Below are positions 45,354 to 57,659 of a stretch of DNA of 64,000 nucleotides, piece after piece. A model generated the notes under the pieces. That model saw only the letters and a program-made list of their open reading frames with translations, searched no databases and had not been told where the DNA came from. How positions within the stretch are numbered: position 1 is the stretch's first letter; the number at the start of each line of letters is the position of its first letter. This DNA comes from Knoxdaviesia capensis (lineage: Eukaryota; Ascomycota; Sordariomycetes; Microascales; Gondwanamycetaceae). Location: positions 620,001-684,000 of the forward strand of contig LNGK01000005.1 in the NCBI GenBank assembly GCA_001510575.1, read 5' to 3'. The translations under genes were made by a program, and so were the position numbers.

Positions 45354-46264
45354 TGAGCAGGTTTTGATGAAGTGTTTGTTGTGCTGAGGGTGGCTATCTA
45401 GGTTGGCCTCCAGCGTCTGAGGCTCGTTGTCTGTACACTGGATGTTGCTCTACGCTTGCACCTCCTCTACGGCTTGCTCTCGCAGGAACCTGAGCATGCG
45501 AGGTCACAGTGTTTCTTCTAACACGAGATCTGCGCCAGGTCATTTCGTCACACCGCGAGAGGGTGTTTGCTCTTGACAAGAAGACTGCGGGTAAATGCCA
45601 CTATTACGAAGATACAACCACCATTACGAAGACGGAGACCGTCCAACGGCCATGAAGGAATGCATCGCCTGCCTCTCACCATCCGCATTGGAGAAAATCC
45701 CGGTGTGTGTGGTTGTTGCTTGTTGCCGTCACGCACTTGTTCGGGCCCTGCAGATCGCACACGCCAAGCGAACCACGTGATACGGGCCGGAGTTGCTGCT
45801 TGGAAGTGGGCGTTTATTTGTTTGTTTGCTTGTTTCATTTGCCGCGCAACGGGAACGAACAAGGCTCGGCGAGATTTGGGGAGACAGCCGTGGCCTGTAG
45901 ACTCTTGTACCCCTTTTTATTTTATTTTTTACTTTTTTCTGTTTGTCTTCTTTCTCTTTGCCTCCTTGCGGTATATTTCCCCCGCTGCTTGGAGTTGGTT
46001 CTCCGAATTGCGAGTTCAGGTACGTGGAGGCGGGCTGGCTTTAGCACGGACATTGATCGGGCGGGCGGGCTTAGGCGGCATTTTCATGCCGAGTTTGGGG
46101 CGGGATTGATCGCCTGCTTGGATCTTTTCACCGGCGGAGTGTCGTCCCCTTTTTCATTCTTCTCCAGCACTGTTGTGCGACCTTTCCTCCGCTGACACCT
46201 GGAATCATGAATCCCGTCTTCGTTGCAACCAGCACACCCTCGCTCCAGGACATGCAACACCACC

Positions 46265-48601
46265 ATGGCCAGTCAAAAGCCTCCATACGTGCCGGCGGGG
46301 GCGCCACAGTCCGGCTACCCCAGCCGCGGCGCCACTCCCTCGCCGGCCCCGTCGGCCTCGTCCGGCGGCCCACCCCGCAGCTACGGGCCGGACCCGCGCA
46401 TGCAGGCTGCAAACACCTGGCCGCGGCAGGACTCCGGCGTGGGCGACATGGACGATGGCCCGCCGCCGCCGTCGTACGCCGAAGCCCTGGCCGCGTCGGT
46501 AGGTGCGCCGCAGCCGCCTCACCAGCCTCTGCGGCCAGCAGGCTTTGGCCAGTACCAGCACCAGTCCGACCGGGGCCGGGCCGCCGCGATGCCGCCGCCG
46601 CCGGCGCCGAACTTGGCTGTTCCGAATGGCATGAACTCGGGGCCCGCGCCCGAAGTGCGCCGCGCTAAGAGCTCGTCGGCGTTGCAGGCGGAGTCGGCCC
46701 GTGCCGCCATGTTCCCGCGCAACGAGATCGAGGCCCCGCCGCCCATGCCGCCACGGCCGACCCGCACGGTTTCGGCCGCCCCTGCACAGTTCCCGCCGAA
46801 TCAATTCTCAGGCCCCGATGAATGGGGCCCGCCAATGGGTCTCCCCGACCCACCACGGCGGAAACCCGTTCCAGCCCAGACATGGGCGTTTCCCACTCAC
46901 TCGACGACATCTGTTTCCACCATATCCACGCCGGATTCCGCCCCCTCTCCCACTCCCACGCCTCCCGCGGCGCAGGGATCCCTTACCCCCAAGTGGAAAA
47001 CCGCCCTCGGCGAGGCCCAGCTCTTCGCCACCGGCATGCTGTCGCTCGCCGTCGAGTCGTCCCGCCACTACAGCATCATCCGCCACGGCCTGGGCCTGGT
47101 GTGGTACCGCGGCCCGTCGACCAACATCATGATCACCGTGCTCAGCGACGTGCCGCTGGCGCGCACCCGCTCAGTGTGGCTGCAGCAGCGCGGCTTCTCG
47201 GGCAACATGGGCATGGCCGTCAAGGCGCTGATGGGCACCACCGCCAGCTGGACCGACGTGACGCCGGCCACGCGCGCCTCCGCCGACCAGATCCCCGCCG
47301 TCGAGGAGCGCGGCGTGCAGCGCGACATCCGCCGCTTCCACAAGCACGCGTCGGGCCGCCAGCGCGGCCACACGCCGCGCCAGACCCTCGTCGTGCGCAT
47401 CCCCGCGTCGGCGCAGGACGGCTACTTCCGCCTCGTGGTGTGTGGCGATGCCGAGCGCCGCGACGTGCTGTGCGGCTCGCCGGCGTTCCGCATCGCCAGC
47501 ACGAACCGCGATCCGAGCGTGATGCGCGGCTCCAGCCTGAAGACCATGCCGCTGGAGGTGGGCGCGCAGGTTGCGTCGATCATTGCCGCCAACACTGCCG
47601 GACGTGTCGTGGGGCCGGCCACCACCGTGGCGACTAAACTGATCAGCAAAGTGCCCGCGTCTGCGCTTGTGGCGGCCCAGACCGCCTACTCGGCCAGTGG
47701 CCTGGAAGAGAAAGTCGCCGCGCGCAGCGAGCGGCGCGGCGAGGCGCGGGTGGCCGGCCTGGGGGCGCTGGCGCTGGCCGGAGCCGCCGGCGGAGCCTCG
47801 GCAGGCGAAGTGATGCTCGTCGGCCCCGACACCGGCCCCCAGCCGCCCTTCCCCATGCACTTCCGCGCCGCCGTGGTCCAGGGCACGGGGAGAACCACCG
47901 CCGAGCTCGGCATGCCGACCGCGAACCTCGCCGGCGTGCCAGAGCACATCAAGCTGCGCCTATCGGGCGTGTTCGCCGCCTGGGCGCGCCTCGTCCCGGA
48001 CTCCAAGCGGCGCGCCCCAGATGACACGCTCGACGACGGCGCGTTCGACTGGCACCACGCACTCGTCTCGATCCAGCCGGCGCCGGCCGCCACGGCCAGC
48101 CTGGTGCTGAAGAACAAAGTGTCCGTGCACGTGCTGTACGACTTTGACGGGCTGACCTTCTTCCAGCGCCACCTGGAGGTGGTGCTGATGGGCTTCCTGC
48201 ACCCGGCCGTCAAGCTGCCCGACCTGCCGCAGCTGCTGCAGCCGCCGCCGCACGGCCAGCCCCAGCCCCAGCCCGACGCCCCAGCGCCGGGATCGAGCCC
48301 GCCCGCCACCGCCCTGGCGCGCGAGGCGCTGCTCGACGTGATGTGCAACGACATCCTCGCCACCGTCGCCAGTCTGGGCCGTCCCGGCTGGGGCGTCGAC
48401 GAGGCGCTCGCGGCGCTGCGCGCGGCCCACGGCGACCGCTCGCTGGGCGAGCGGCTGTCGGGCGTGGCCAGCAAGGTGCAGCACCAGGTCGACCGCATCC
48501 CGCTGCACCTGGCGGGCGTGCGCAGCCAGATCGCGGAGATCCGGGACTCGCGCTACGGCGTCGGCGGCCTCTGGGTGGTTCGTGACGCGAGTGGCGTGTG
48601 A
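46265..48601 (+). CDS. Multidomain fungal protein with a non-catalytic riboflavin-kinase fold
   Basis: Single exon, 778 aa, start CACCATGGCC; the frame is open 42 nt further up but that Met has poor context. Residues 1-230 are Pro/Gly/Ala-rich and disordered. Residues about 250-420 form an ordered domain (LFATGMLSLAVE, GLGLVWYRGP, TLVVRIPAS). Residues 425-500 are small-residue-rich. At about 529-647 the pattern of riboflavin kinase appears: FRAAVVQGTGRTTAELGMPTANL with the PTAN metal/nucleotide motif, LSGVFAAWARLV, VSVHVLYDF and LEVVLMGFLHP. The catalytic Glu of the family (in E-T-H) is replaced by Ser620 (S-V-H), so kinase activity is unlikely. The tail (650-778) is helical with amphipathic repeats. 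From memory, Aspergillus relatives are labelled LipA and NB-ARC domain proteins. The cellular role is unknown. Confidence 0.8.
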   Translation: MASQKPPYVPAGAPQSGYPSRGATPSPAPSASSGGPPRSYGPDPRMQAANTWPRQDSGVGDMDDGPPPPSYAEALAASVGAPQPPHQPLRPAGFGQYQHQSDRGRAAAMPPPPAPNLAVPNGMNSGPAPEVRRAKSSSALQAESARAAMFPRNEIEAPPPMPPRPTRTVSAAPAQFPPNQFSGPDEWGPPMGLPDPPRRKPVPAQTWAFPTHSTTSVSTISTPDSAPSPTPTPPAAQGSLTPKWKTALGEAQLFATGMLSLAVESSRHYSIIRHGLGLVWYRGPSTNIMITVLSDVPLARTRSVWLQQRGFSGNMGMAVKALMGTTASWTDVTPATRASADQIPAVEERGVQRDIRRFHKHASGRQRGHTPRQTLVVRIPASAQDGYFRLVVCGDAERRDVLCGSPAFRIASTNRDPSVMRGSSLKTMPLEVGAQVASIIAANTAGRVVGPATTVATKLISKVPASALVAAQTAYSASGLEEKVAARSERRGEARVAGLGALALAGAAGGASAGEVMLVGPDTGPQPPFPMHFRAAVVQGTGRTTAELGMPTANLAGVPEHIKLRLSGVFAAWARLVPDSKRRAPDDTLDDGAFDWHHALVSIQPAPAATASLVLKNKVSVHVLYDFDGLTFFQRHLEVVLMGFLHPAVKLPDLPQLLQPPPHGQPQPQPDAPAPGSSPPATALAREALLDVMCNDILATVASLGRPGWGVDEALAALRAAHGDRSLGERLSGVASKVQHQVDRIPLHLAGVRSQIAEIRDSRYGVGGLWVVRDASGV

Positions 48602-50082
48602 CCGCGCACGCGCCTGGGTCTGTCTCGTTTCCTGTGGCGCTCTTCGCTTGCCCTTCCATCTCGCCATCTTCCCGCTGGATGTTGTTTTGTGGCTCCTTTG
48701 TCTCTCGGGAACGACCCGTCTCTCGACAAACGAAACGACATCCATTTCAGCTTCCCGCCCTCTCTCCTGAATTTGCCGATATGGACAGATGGTCTGTGTA
48801 AGGCTAAACAGCGAAGCGGGCACCAGAGAACGAAAGTCTCGTTACACGAACCGGTGGGCGAAAGAGCCCAATGGCGCCACGGACGACGGCACATTGATAT
48901 TTAAGTATAGTTCAGCGTGTTCATCTTTTTTCTTTTCTTTTTTTCTTTTCTTTTTTTCTTATAGATATCATCCTAGCTTTTCTCAATCCTATAGACTAGT
49001 TTTCTTCTTTTTTTTCTTTTGATCAATAGACCTTGCACATATGTACAACTGAAGTTCCCCGAACGTCCCGAGTGGCCCGATGCCTTTGCGTGACGTTTGT
49101 GCACCCAATATGCGGGTGGCCACTTGTCAGGCTGGACTGCTGAGGTTCCCCCGAAGACGATACCCAGGGCCGGCCCGTTCTTCCCTTGCGGATACGGAGC
49201 CAAGACACGGTAGCCGGCACTTGCGAGGATATCAGCGATGGTCCCACAACCCGGTGTCTTTCGACCGAGGCGAGATCCAAGTGGCAGATCCGCTCCAGGG
49301 AACTGTGTCTTGGCTCTCCCGCAGCTCATGGGTGCGGGACGGCAACAACGCCACAATATCGCTGGGGAGTATATCTCTTTTGCGGTTTCGCTAGCTCATC
49401 CCGATATATGAACTCCATATTGTGTGTTCCTGCGTTTTCTTCCGGGGTAATACAACCGGCAGGTATATACTCTGCACTCTTATATGGTACACCTGCACGC
49501 GGTTGAAGTACAATCTATACCACTCCCCTTTTAGCCGCCTAGGAACAGCATCGGTTTCCAGTAGAAGCGACCGTCAGCACGCTTGGGATGAGACGCGATG
49601 TCTTGGATCCTGGCCAAGAGACCCCGAATCAATTGCGGCCACCACTTCCACTACGCCGGCTTGGTAGTGGCTCTCCCGAGACATGAAATTGCACCGAGGG
49701 TTCCCTCCTTTTGCGTCGATGGGACCCCTCGTCGTGGCGTCGTGAACTTGGGTATGACGGACCTTTTTTGGTATATGGTGCTGCGGTGCTTCTTCCCATG
49801 GAAGACACTGGCGACGCTGGATGAATTGGAGGTGTTCACGTCGGCAGAATTGCCGGCGAGTCGCGACCAAGGGCCGGTCATTGCGTGTATAGCTCTGTAT
49901 AGAGGTATAAAGGGCCACTCCACCCTCTTGCCCGGTCGCGTTCTGCTCTTATTTCTCCTCCTCACCACCACACCACAGCTCACCAAGTCTTTCGTTTCTT
50001 GATCTTTACAATCAATCATTTCCCACTCACCGACCGACATTCCCTCTCTCACACCCCCGGCGACCCCTTCACAGCCTTCAAC
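48602..50082. other. Intergenic: DUF3237 gene upstream region
   Basis: About 1.5 kb. A T-rich tract at 48925-49020 (3' end of the preceding gene), then 49.0-49.9 kb with no convincing frame, then a TATA box and a C/T-rich leader. Confidence 0.55.
49906..49912 (+). promoter_or_regulatory. TATA box of the DUF3237 gene
   Basis: TATAAAG, 171 bp before the ATG, followed by a C/T-rich leader. The best TATA match on the coding side of any gene here, suggesting regulated, high-level expression (inference). Confidence 0.5.
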
Positions 50083-50611
50083 ATGCACATCTTCCGCGTC
50101 CTCGCCACCTTCTTCGCCGGCACCGCGCTGGCCGCCTGCGCGACGCCGGCCGCGCCGGCCATGGACTTCCTGTACACCGTGAACCTCACGATCCCGATGC
50201 CGGCCGTCGACATCGGCCGCACCCCGCAGGGCAGCCGCCAGGTGTTCCCCATCACCGGCGGCTCCTTCGCCGGCCCGCGCCTCAACGGCACCGTGCTGCC
50301 GGGCCTCGACTGGGGGCTGACCAGCGACGCCGGCGTGTTCAGCCCCGACGCCGTGTACGTGCTGCACACCGACGACGGCGCCAACATCTTCGTGCGCGAG
50401 ATTGGCCGTGCCCCGCGCGTCGCCGTGTTCTTCGAGACCGGCGCCGAGGAATATGCGTGGATCAACGATATCGTCGCCGTCGCCGCCGGCGGTCCGGGCC
50501 CCGAGGGACCCTCGCTGAATGTGTTTGAGGTATGCCTGCTGCAGAGCGGATCTTCGAAGGGTGTGTGAGGGGGACTTTTACTAACGCCTCTAATTTCAGC
50601 TGGTTGTTTGA
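50083..50611 (+). CDS. Secreted DUF3237 (UPF0311) protein
   Basis: Exons 50083-50529 and 50600-50611; a 70-bp intron (GTATGC...TTCAG) after Glu, so the last exon adds only Leu-Val-Val and a stop. Protein 152 aa. Signal peptide at residues 1-18 (VLATFFAGTALAACA). The rest fits the DUF3237 beta-barrel: MDFLYTVNLTI, then GSRQVFPITGGSFAGPRLNGTVLPGLDW, the family signature in pieces, DAVYVLHTDDGANIFVREIG and YAWINDIVAVAAG. DUF3237 proteins are small barrels of unclear function, often cytosolic in bacteria; the fungal ones are frequently secreted. Without the splice the frame would continue 13 codons to a stop at 50566-50568, so readthrough of the intron would change only the tail. Confidence 0.9.
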
Positions 50612-51615
50612 ACCCGACTGCGAAGCAATATTTGCGTCGGTATCGAAGTGGCTATCGGTTAAACTGGGGTGGCACTGCGGTGATCACCAAAATCAAGGCG
50701 CCCAGCTTTCCTAACTGTCCCTTACTCGTTCTGAGGGGTGACAGTCAAGGCAATCTTCCTTGTTCCATTTATCGCTTCATATCGCACATTGAGGCCCCTT
50801 GGACATCCTCATGTACCGGTGAAATCTACCTAAATAAACTCTACATGCATCTCCAAACTATCTGAAAGCTCGCACTCTTGAAGGGTATCAAATATATCTT
50901 GAAGATCTTGTCTTGGAGCCGATGTTGCCCGTCGTAGGAGTAAAACATGAAGCAAGTGAGACACTCACTATCTCTGGGGTCTGTGATGACATACATGCGT
51001 ATGGCTTAGACTGTCACTAGCTAGACAGAGCGGCATTGGACCTCTCAGTCGAGCTATTCTGTCATTCCTCATCTCAACTCACCCCACCTGTCAATTACAT
51101 CAAGAGTGCCCACATACCTACAACCCTAACAAACCCTCAAACACCACCCCTATCACGACGGCAAGTCTACACAAGGAAGGAAGGCATTCACATCTGGCTC
51201 CTTCCTTTCAGGTCGGCAAAACCCGGCTTAATATAGCCGTGCTTTGCCCTACGCAATGAACGCACATTACGAATCATACAGTAGGCAAAAATTAGGAAGC
51301 ACAATATTGAAGGGAAGATAGAAAACATCTCTTTGGACTAGTATTAACAGAGGGCATAGAACATAACGCCCATCACAAATTTCCATCCCCTTTTCCCCGT
51401 CCCCTCATTCTTTCCTCCTTCACACTTTTCTTTTCCCTTCTTCGTCACCAATACTCCCCCTTTCTCTCCTCCCCCCCAATTTCTTTCCTGCAATCTCCCT
51501 TCTCGTCATTCCTATCCCTCAACCCCTTTCCTAACCCTAGAGCACAACTCCAAGGCTCTCTCACTTGACAGGAGGCGGGCTGGATGGAGGCTTGATCGCT
51601 CGCATTTGGAGGCAT
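50612..51615. other. Intergenic
   Basis: About 1 kb. DUF3237 3' flank, then a C/T-rich tract at 51365-51560 and telobox-like CAACCCTAAC (51121-51130) and CTAACCCTAG (51531-51540). No gene. Confidence 0.55.
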
Positions 51616-54600
51616 CTATCTAAATCGATTCGGTAAGCTCTTCGTACAGTCCGCCTCCTGCATATCCATATCACGCAACTGTACCAAGATGCGTGTTTTT
51701 GTCGCCCTCTTTTCCTGGCCATTCAATTGTGCACCGCCACCGTCAGGGGGATGGGAAGTCACCAAGTCATTTCTCTTTTCCGTGACTGTGATCTTTCCAA
51801 CATCCGTCAAGCAAGGCAGCTGATTTTGGGGCGGAGACGAAGGGACCAGCCAAATGCCCACCACGCCCCAAGCCCGAATGTTGTTCAGCGTAAGATGGAC
51901 CCTCTTAATGCCCGCCCGCTCATCAGCAATCGGCTTACGGCGAGTAACGACATGTGTTTGTCCCATTCGTGTGGTGATCTGTTTAGAAATGATTCTGTAA
52001 GTTAGCCTTCTTCTACATCCGTCGACAGTTCAGCACAAAATGGTTGGTACTAACCTTGACCCCGCTTAGCCGATGCCAATCACCTCGAGAGTCGAACTGA
52101 ATCCCAATCATTTCGTCCTGGTCTTCAATATCAATCGATTCCATATCCTTCGACGAGAATCCGGCGAGGTTAACCGACTGGTCCGAGTATTTGAACGCCA
52201 CGCCCACCATATCTTCTTCGACAAAAAACACCCACACGTTTGTCACGCAAACCTCCGTGTTGGTCTTTTTGTCCTTTTTCCAGAAGAACAGCCGGTGCGC
52301 ATCGTGGACCTCACGCGTTGTTGCACCCACGAATATCATCCTCCGCTTTTTGTCCAGGAGACTTTTCCGGACCACCTGTATTCGATCATGAGGAAGGTCA
52401 AACGACCAAGCAAGCCCGCTGATCTCTTCATACATGTTTTCACTGTAATGAAAGCTGTATGTGCTGTTTCCATCCTCTATCGCGTTGATACTGATTGTGG
52501 CATTGTTGGCGCCACTTTGGGGGGATTCTGCTGGCAGATTCAAACCCGGCAGCCGAGAACTAGGCTCCCCACTTTCAGTACCAGCATCGATCGCAAATTC
52601 AACTCCGCTGCGAGTGCGGATGCACAGTCTGCGTATGTATCCATTCGCGTTGGACAGAAACGACCGCCGGAATTTCCGATCTTCCTCCATATACTTCTTT
52701 CCCACGCTCGCCTTGATAGGCACAAACCTGGTCCGAAGTTCAGGAAATGCTCGGTGCAACATGTTGTCGTCACCGTGGCCAACATACTGCACATACAAGT
52801 CGCAAATTGCATCTCCCGCAGCAATGTCGATTGATCGATATTCCTCCAGCCACTGTCCCAGAATGACTGCTTTTGATGTGTGAAAAAAGTTGAACTTCAT
52901 CCCACAGATTGTGCCCCGCGGGCGTGCAAAGTTATCGGCTCCAACCGAAACAGCAATCCGGGTCACCTTGGACAGATCAACGGCATTCATGAAGCACCCG
53001 CGATCAAGTAGCATTGCTATCTCGACAGTCAGGATGTCCGGTCTCAGAACAAGATACGGGTCTCCAGGCAGGGCCAACCTGACCAAACGGTTGCAGTGTG
53101 TCAAACCTTTGGGGCTAGGGCTCACCGTCGGTGCCAAAGGCCGGGGCTGAATCAACTCTCCGCCAAATTCTGCTGCTGAGAGTCGGCAAATAGCTTCTCC
53201 AAGACACTTCGTCTCAGCGACGAGAGTGGCCAACGGGGATTTGCCGTCGCTGCTTGCGATTATCAGGACTGGAATTTTGCAATCCACTGGAATGCGTTGT
53301 TCCTCCAAGAAGTTCCGTTGAAAAGGATGGATTAGACGAGATACTCCATCGTTGGTGATAAGTTGGACAGCCATCAAAGTTTCGTCTCCATCACTGCCCT
53401 TCGACCAGTAGAAAGGATTGATTGCAATGACTCTTTCACCTCGAGATCCATTGATTGGGACAGGAATCTCGAGGCACGGGATCTGTATGCCGATTTTCCC
53501 TTTGAGCTTGTTTGATCCCATGATGATTGGGGGTTCTCCTCCGGAATACACAAAGCCAAAGCCGGTGATTCCCGAACGAGGGTCAAAGTACACAGAGATA
53601 CTTTCCAGTTTGTTGAGCTTCGATTCGGACGCTGAAGGGCCTCCGAAGGCGCAGTGCATTGCGACAGGATATGGAGGGCCATGGGCCAGGTGCCCCGTGT
53701 TCTTCTCCATTGATGCCCAGATATTGCGGGGCGGTCGCGAGGGATACCAGATCCTCGCCGGTTTCACCTTTTCTTCTCCAGACATATCCGGAGAGGCCCC
53801 ATCTGGAGATTGCAATGAGGCTGCCTGGATCAGCTGGATGAATCGGCACTGGATTGCATTGAATCCAACATAGATCGCCGTGACCCGCCTCCCATGTTCT
53901 CTCATCAGCCAGCTAACCGGGAGTCCATCGTGGCACTCATCTGTCATCCCGACACCAGCGCTGTCAAACAGCTCAAGTTCATATGTGGATCCCAGGCTTT
54001 TGGCTTGGTGTTTCTTGTCACACAGCAGGAACTGGGCCCCGACGATGGAGTGACCAGTGGCTGAGAAAAACACCTTGAGTCCCGCAATGTCATCATTGGG
54101 CTGAATGGCAACAAACTCTTCAAACTCAAGGTTGACCAGTCCGATTGGGCCGGATATGTTGGGCATATCCGGTCCACCTCCTTCTTCGATGACTCGAAGG
54201 CCAGTGATATTTCGGACGCCGTTGAAGAGAACAAACGAAAAGCCAATCTGAATTGGGCGTTGTCGTTCCACTGGAATCTCTAGCATGAACATGAAATGTT
54301 GAGTGGAGTTGTCCGGGATGTCCGGTGGGAGCATGGGTGGGAGCGCCTGTGGCGGTGTCGGCGGATGGAGCGTGTTTGAATTCAAAGTCTCCGTCGGGCG
54401 GAGTGAGGCTGCAGTCGGAACCTCTACAAACTGGCCCCGATGAATGCGAGGTGGGGGTTGATCACTCTCGGACTTCATCTTGCCTCTCATGAGTAGGCGG
54501 ACGGCTTCAATCGGCTCTTCTAGACATTTGATGGTTCGGTATTTGTTCGATATGCCGGCGTCGCAAAGGTAGTTGAGCTGCAACTTGAAAAGAACATCTC

Positions 54601-55649
54601 TCCACGAAATGCTTGCGATAAAGGCGTGTGTCATCGGGGGATGGACCAGGAAGTTCAGTTCCATTCCTGGAGAGCAGCGAGTTCTCCATATCCGAGACAT
54701 GAGGCCGCTACTTCGCATGAACTCGACCATTGTGCGGCAAGTCTTGCGGAGAGACACAATGTCTTCCCAACGGAGAAGTGCCATGATGTCAATGAGAATA
54801 ACAACGGGGAGATCGAGCAGCGCACCGCGTGACTGCGAAACATTGACGTTGTCATGACTGGAGGTTCCGGGACTGTCGACCTCGATAGAATGGCCAGGCC
54901 GACTCAGGTCCCGAGCCCGAGCTTCTTCAACTGCGCGTGTGGAAAACTCAATCAGGGGTTCATCCAATATCGGATCAGTCCGGCTGATATCGTCCATGAA
55001 AATTCGCTCGGTGCCTCGAATGTCAAGACGCTTGCGTCCCAGGCCAAAATAGTTGTGGTCGGGGATGCGATTCATCCATCCATCAGTGGGATAGCAGTTC
55101 ATGACGCGGAGAAGGGCATCGGCGGCGCGGATGTGGAGAATTGCGGTTTTCCGAGACTCGGCCGCAGCAAGCGGGCCCAGAAGCCGCTGCAGAAAGAAAG
55201 TAAAGCAGCCGGAATGGAACATGATGTATTTGTACGGCTCGGTGTCGTCTCTCAGCAGCCAGGTGGGCCGGTCCCCATATAGGGGACCACGCCGGCCCAT
55301 CGTCGTTGCGAGCAGAGCGTTTCCGACAAAGCGGCCACTCGGAGATGTGAGAACCGCCATCGCGTTTGGGGTGTTTACGAGAGCTAATGAAACGAAACAA
55401 TTAGCAAAGGTCTGTTTCTGTTGTTTGGACATGTCTTTGGCGTTTAAGTTTTCCCTCTCGTTTGGACATATTGCTAACACTGCATATCCTTTTCAGATGT
55501 TCCTGGATTCGGATTCTGGAGAAATTCCGGGACTCACCAGCTCGAATGCGTTGATCCCAAAGTGGAGGGACCTGTCCTTGCGGGAGATGCGGTCTGGATT
55601 CACTCATCTCCGACCCGCACAGATCGCAGTATGGACATCTGTTATCCAT
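51616..55649 (-). CDS. F-box protein, very large, probable ubiquitin-ligase substrate adaptor
   Basis: Three exons: 55649-55538, 55383-52055 and 51978-51616; introns of 154 and 76 bp (GTGAGT/ATTAG and GTTAGT/AACAG). Protein 1267 aa. Exon 1 opens with MDNRCPYCDLCGSEM, a CxxC-xxC metal-binding-like start. An F-box lies at about residues 224-262: LLDLPVVILIDIMALLRWEDIVSLRKTC in pieces. The long C-terminal part has beta-rich modules with recurring ITG(F/L) strands (NITGLRVIEE, GITGFGFVYSGG, ISGLAWSF). Aspergillus has families of such F-box proteins whose substrates are unknown. The first and last exons are predicted from splice signals and phase; the central frame alone gives 1155 aa with other ends. 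Two introns close the phase exactly, which supports the model. Confidence 0.8.
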
Positions 55650-57659
55650 GGCTGATAAGAATTCCGTCAGATTCTTTGTCAACTACTGGACAGCAGGGTG
55701 GACTGTGTTTTTAGTTTTGTTCGATTATGCTTGATTCCCTTCAAATTGTGTCCTCCTGCAGCAGGCAGCAAAGTGATAGTCAGTTAGCCAAATCTGATCA
55801 ATCATGAGTTACAAGCCTGAGGTGGAGATAGGATCACCAATCATAATAGAGAGGTGATGCAAAGGGCAGATTGAGCAAACTTACTTGAAGCTTTAGGTGA
55901 AACTTTTTTCCTTTATTTGAATGAGTGCAATGATGCTTGATAAAATAAAAGATTAAAAGCCTCTTAAGCTTGAGGTGAAAGAAGGAAAAAAGATGAAGGC
56001 AATTGAAGGAAAATTGATAATGATTGAAATGGTTGTTCTATGAAAGGTGGAAGCAGAATTGAACAAAAGAATAGTTAACTTCTGAAATTGTGTTGTGAAA
56101 GGAAGAAGATAGAAGTCCAGGTTCAGATTCAGAAATAAAGTTCATTACCTTCTCAAATATGCCTAGATTAACGAGTGATCAAATGTGTGTCTTTATGTGA
56201 TTGTGCATGGCGATAATTATGAGGTCGTAAAGAGAAGTAAGAGGAGCAAGAGTTTTATAACGCTGGGAGGATCATGGTCGGAGACATGAGGTTATTCGGA
56301 GGAACATCACGATGCGGCTCTGTGCTGACACGAATAGCCGGGCTCTTGGGCTCTGCGATTAGATGCTTTCTCTACGTTCGCTATGAAGAAAGAGAGAAAG
56401 ATTTCAGGACTGATGGAAAGAGGGAATAGCAAATGGCTTGAGCAGGATAAATGAAACTATGATATTCAAAGGCCCACGAGGATTACAGAAGAGAAACGAG
56501 GGGAAGCAAAGGAGGGCTAGAGTCCTGACGAGAAAGACATGGGGAAGGATGGAGGGACATATCCGTCCTGTACCTTCCCTGAATCGTAAAGGGTGGTTGA
56601 TACTAGGTATTAAGAGTGGAAGGAACAGCCTAGAGATCCAGTCTGGTCCGGCCTGGAATCAGAAGATATCGTGAGATATATTCTGTCCTGATCTAATGGA
56701 GGTGTGCTTTGGTGTGAGGAAAACCGTGGAATTATTAGACCTGAATATCAAGTTAACCCTAGGTAAGCTATTAGTGAAAGCCAAAATAATGGATGACTTA
56801 CCCCTGGGCCTTATAGGGTTTGAGAATGTCCAGATATAACCTAGTCTAGACCAAGAGGCACATATATAGGTCTTAGAGCTAATAACTTATTAACCTGCTT
56901 CGGGGTTTTATGTGTCGAAAATACATAAGCGGTGTATGAACCCAAGATCTCGGGTCTGGCCCCGGTGATATCCTGCTGTGCCGGCCCGGTCACCAAGGAT
57001 GCCGGGATGGAGTACACAGAAATTCGGCTCTATCTAGCTAAAACTCAGACGAACCCCGTAAACCATCAGCGTCTTCTTCCTCTAATGCTCACTTTAGTCC
57101 ATCCGTTTGCCTGATCCGTCTGAAGCCATCACGATGTCCCTCCAGCAAAAAGAAAATGGTGCACTGAAGTCCAAGGTTCCCGTCGCCACCAGTTGGCGCC
57201 AGCTGCCACCAGACCAACACCCACCCAAAACCAACCCCGCAGACATGTCGGAATTCTTTTGACTCCGTTGACTCCCTCTCGCACGCCCGCCCATTCTCTC
57301 TTTGTTCCTTTCTTCCTGGCTTGGATCTTTTGCCGGTCCGATCCGGCGATTTCTCTCTCTCGTTTATCATGTGATCCAGTGGGAGACGACTGAAATCTCG
57401 CAAGAATTCTACTTGTTCTTTTATAATCTGCTCCTATCAGTTGATCTGGTGGCCTGTTCTCGACAGATCTATTCTCATAAGTCTTGTGCTGGTTTCCTTC
57501 CTGTGTTTCGTCGATTGTGTCTCTGTACATACTTAGAACCACGTCTCCCAAGACTGCCTGCCTGTCCCCGGCTTCCTGCATCGTCCTCCCGTCCTTGGCT
57601 TCCAGTCCCTCCTCTTCCACCCTCACTCAAACAGCCTCTAAACCCTGACCCTCCACAAG
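55650..57659. other. Intergenic: A/T- and purine-rich relic, then BNA6 leader
   Basis: 55.7-56.9 kb is A-rich, with purines strongly favoured on the plus strand (about 55900-56700), unlike its surroundings. It has no coding frame and looks like a degenerate insertion, perhaps a retroelement remnant; no terminal repeats or target duplication were found by eye. From about 57250 the sequence turns C/T-rich and serves as the leader of the quinolinate phosphoribosyltransferase gene. Confidence 0.5.

Larger units (their letters stand above)
44868..46264. other. Intergenic with the initiator tRNA gene
   Basis: About 1.4 kb. Apart from the tRNA and the telomere-like triplet, it holds a T-rich run near 44990-45009 and a T-rich leader from about 45910 to 45960 before the next gene. 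Confidence 0.55.
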
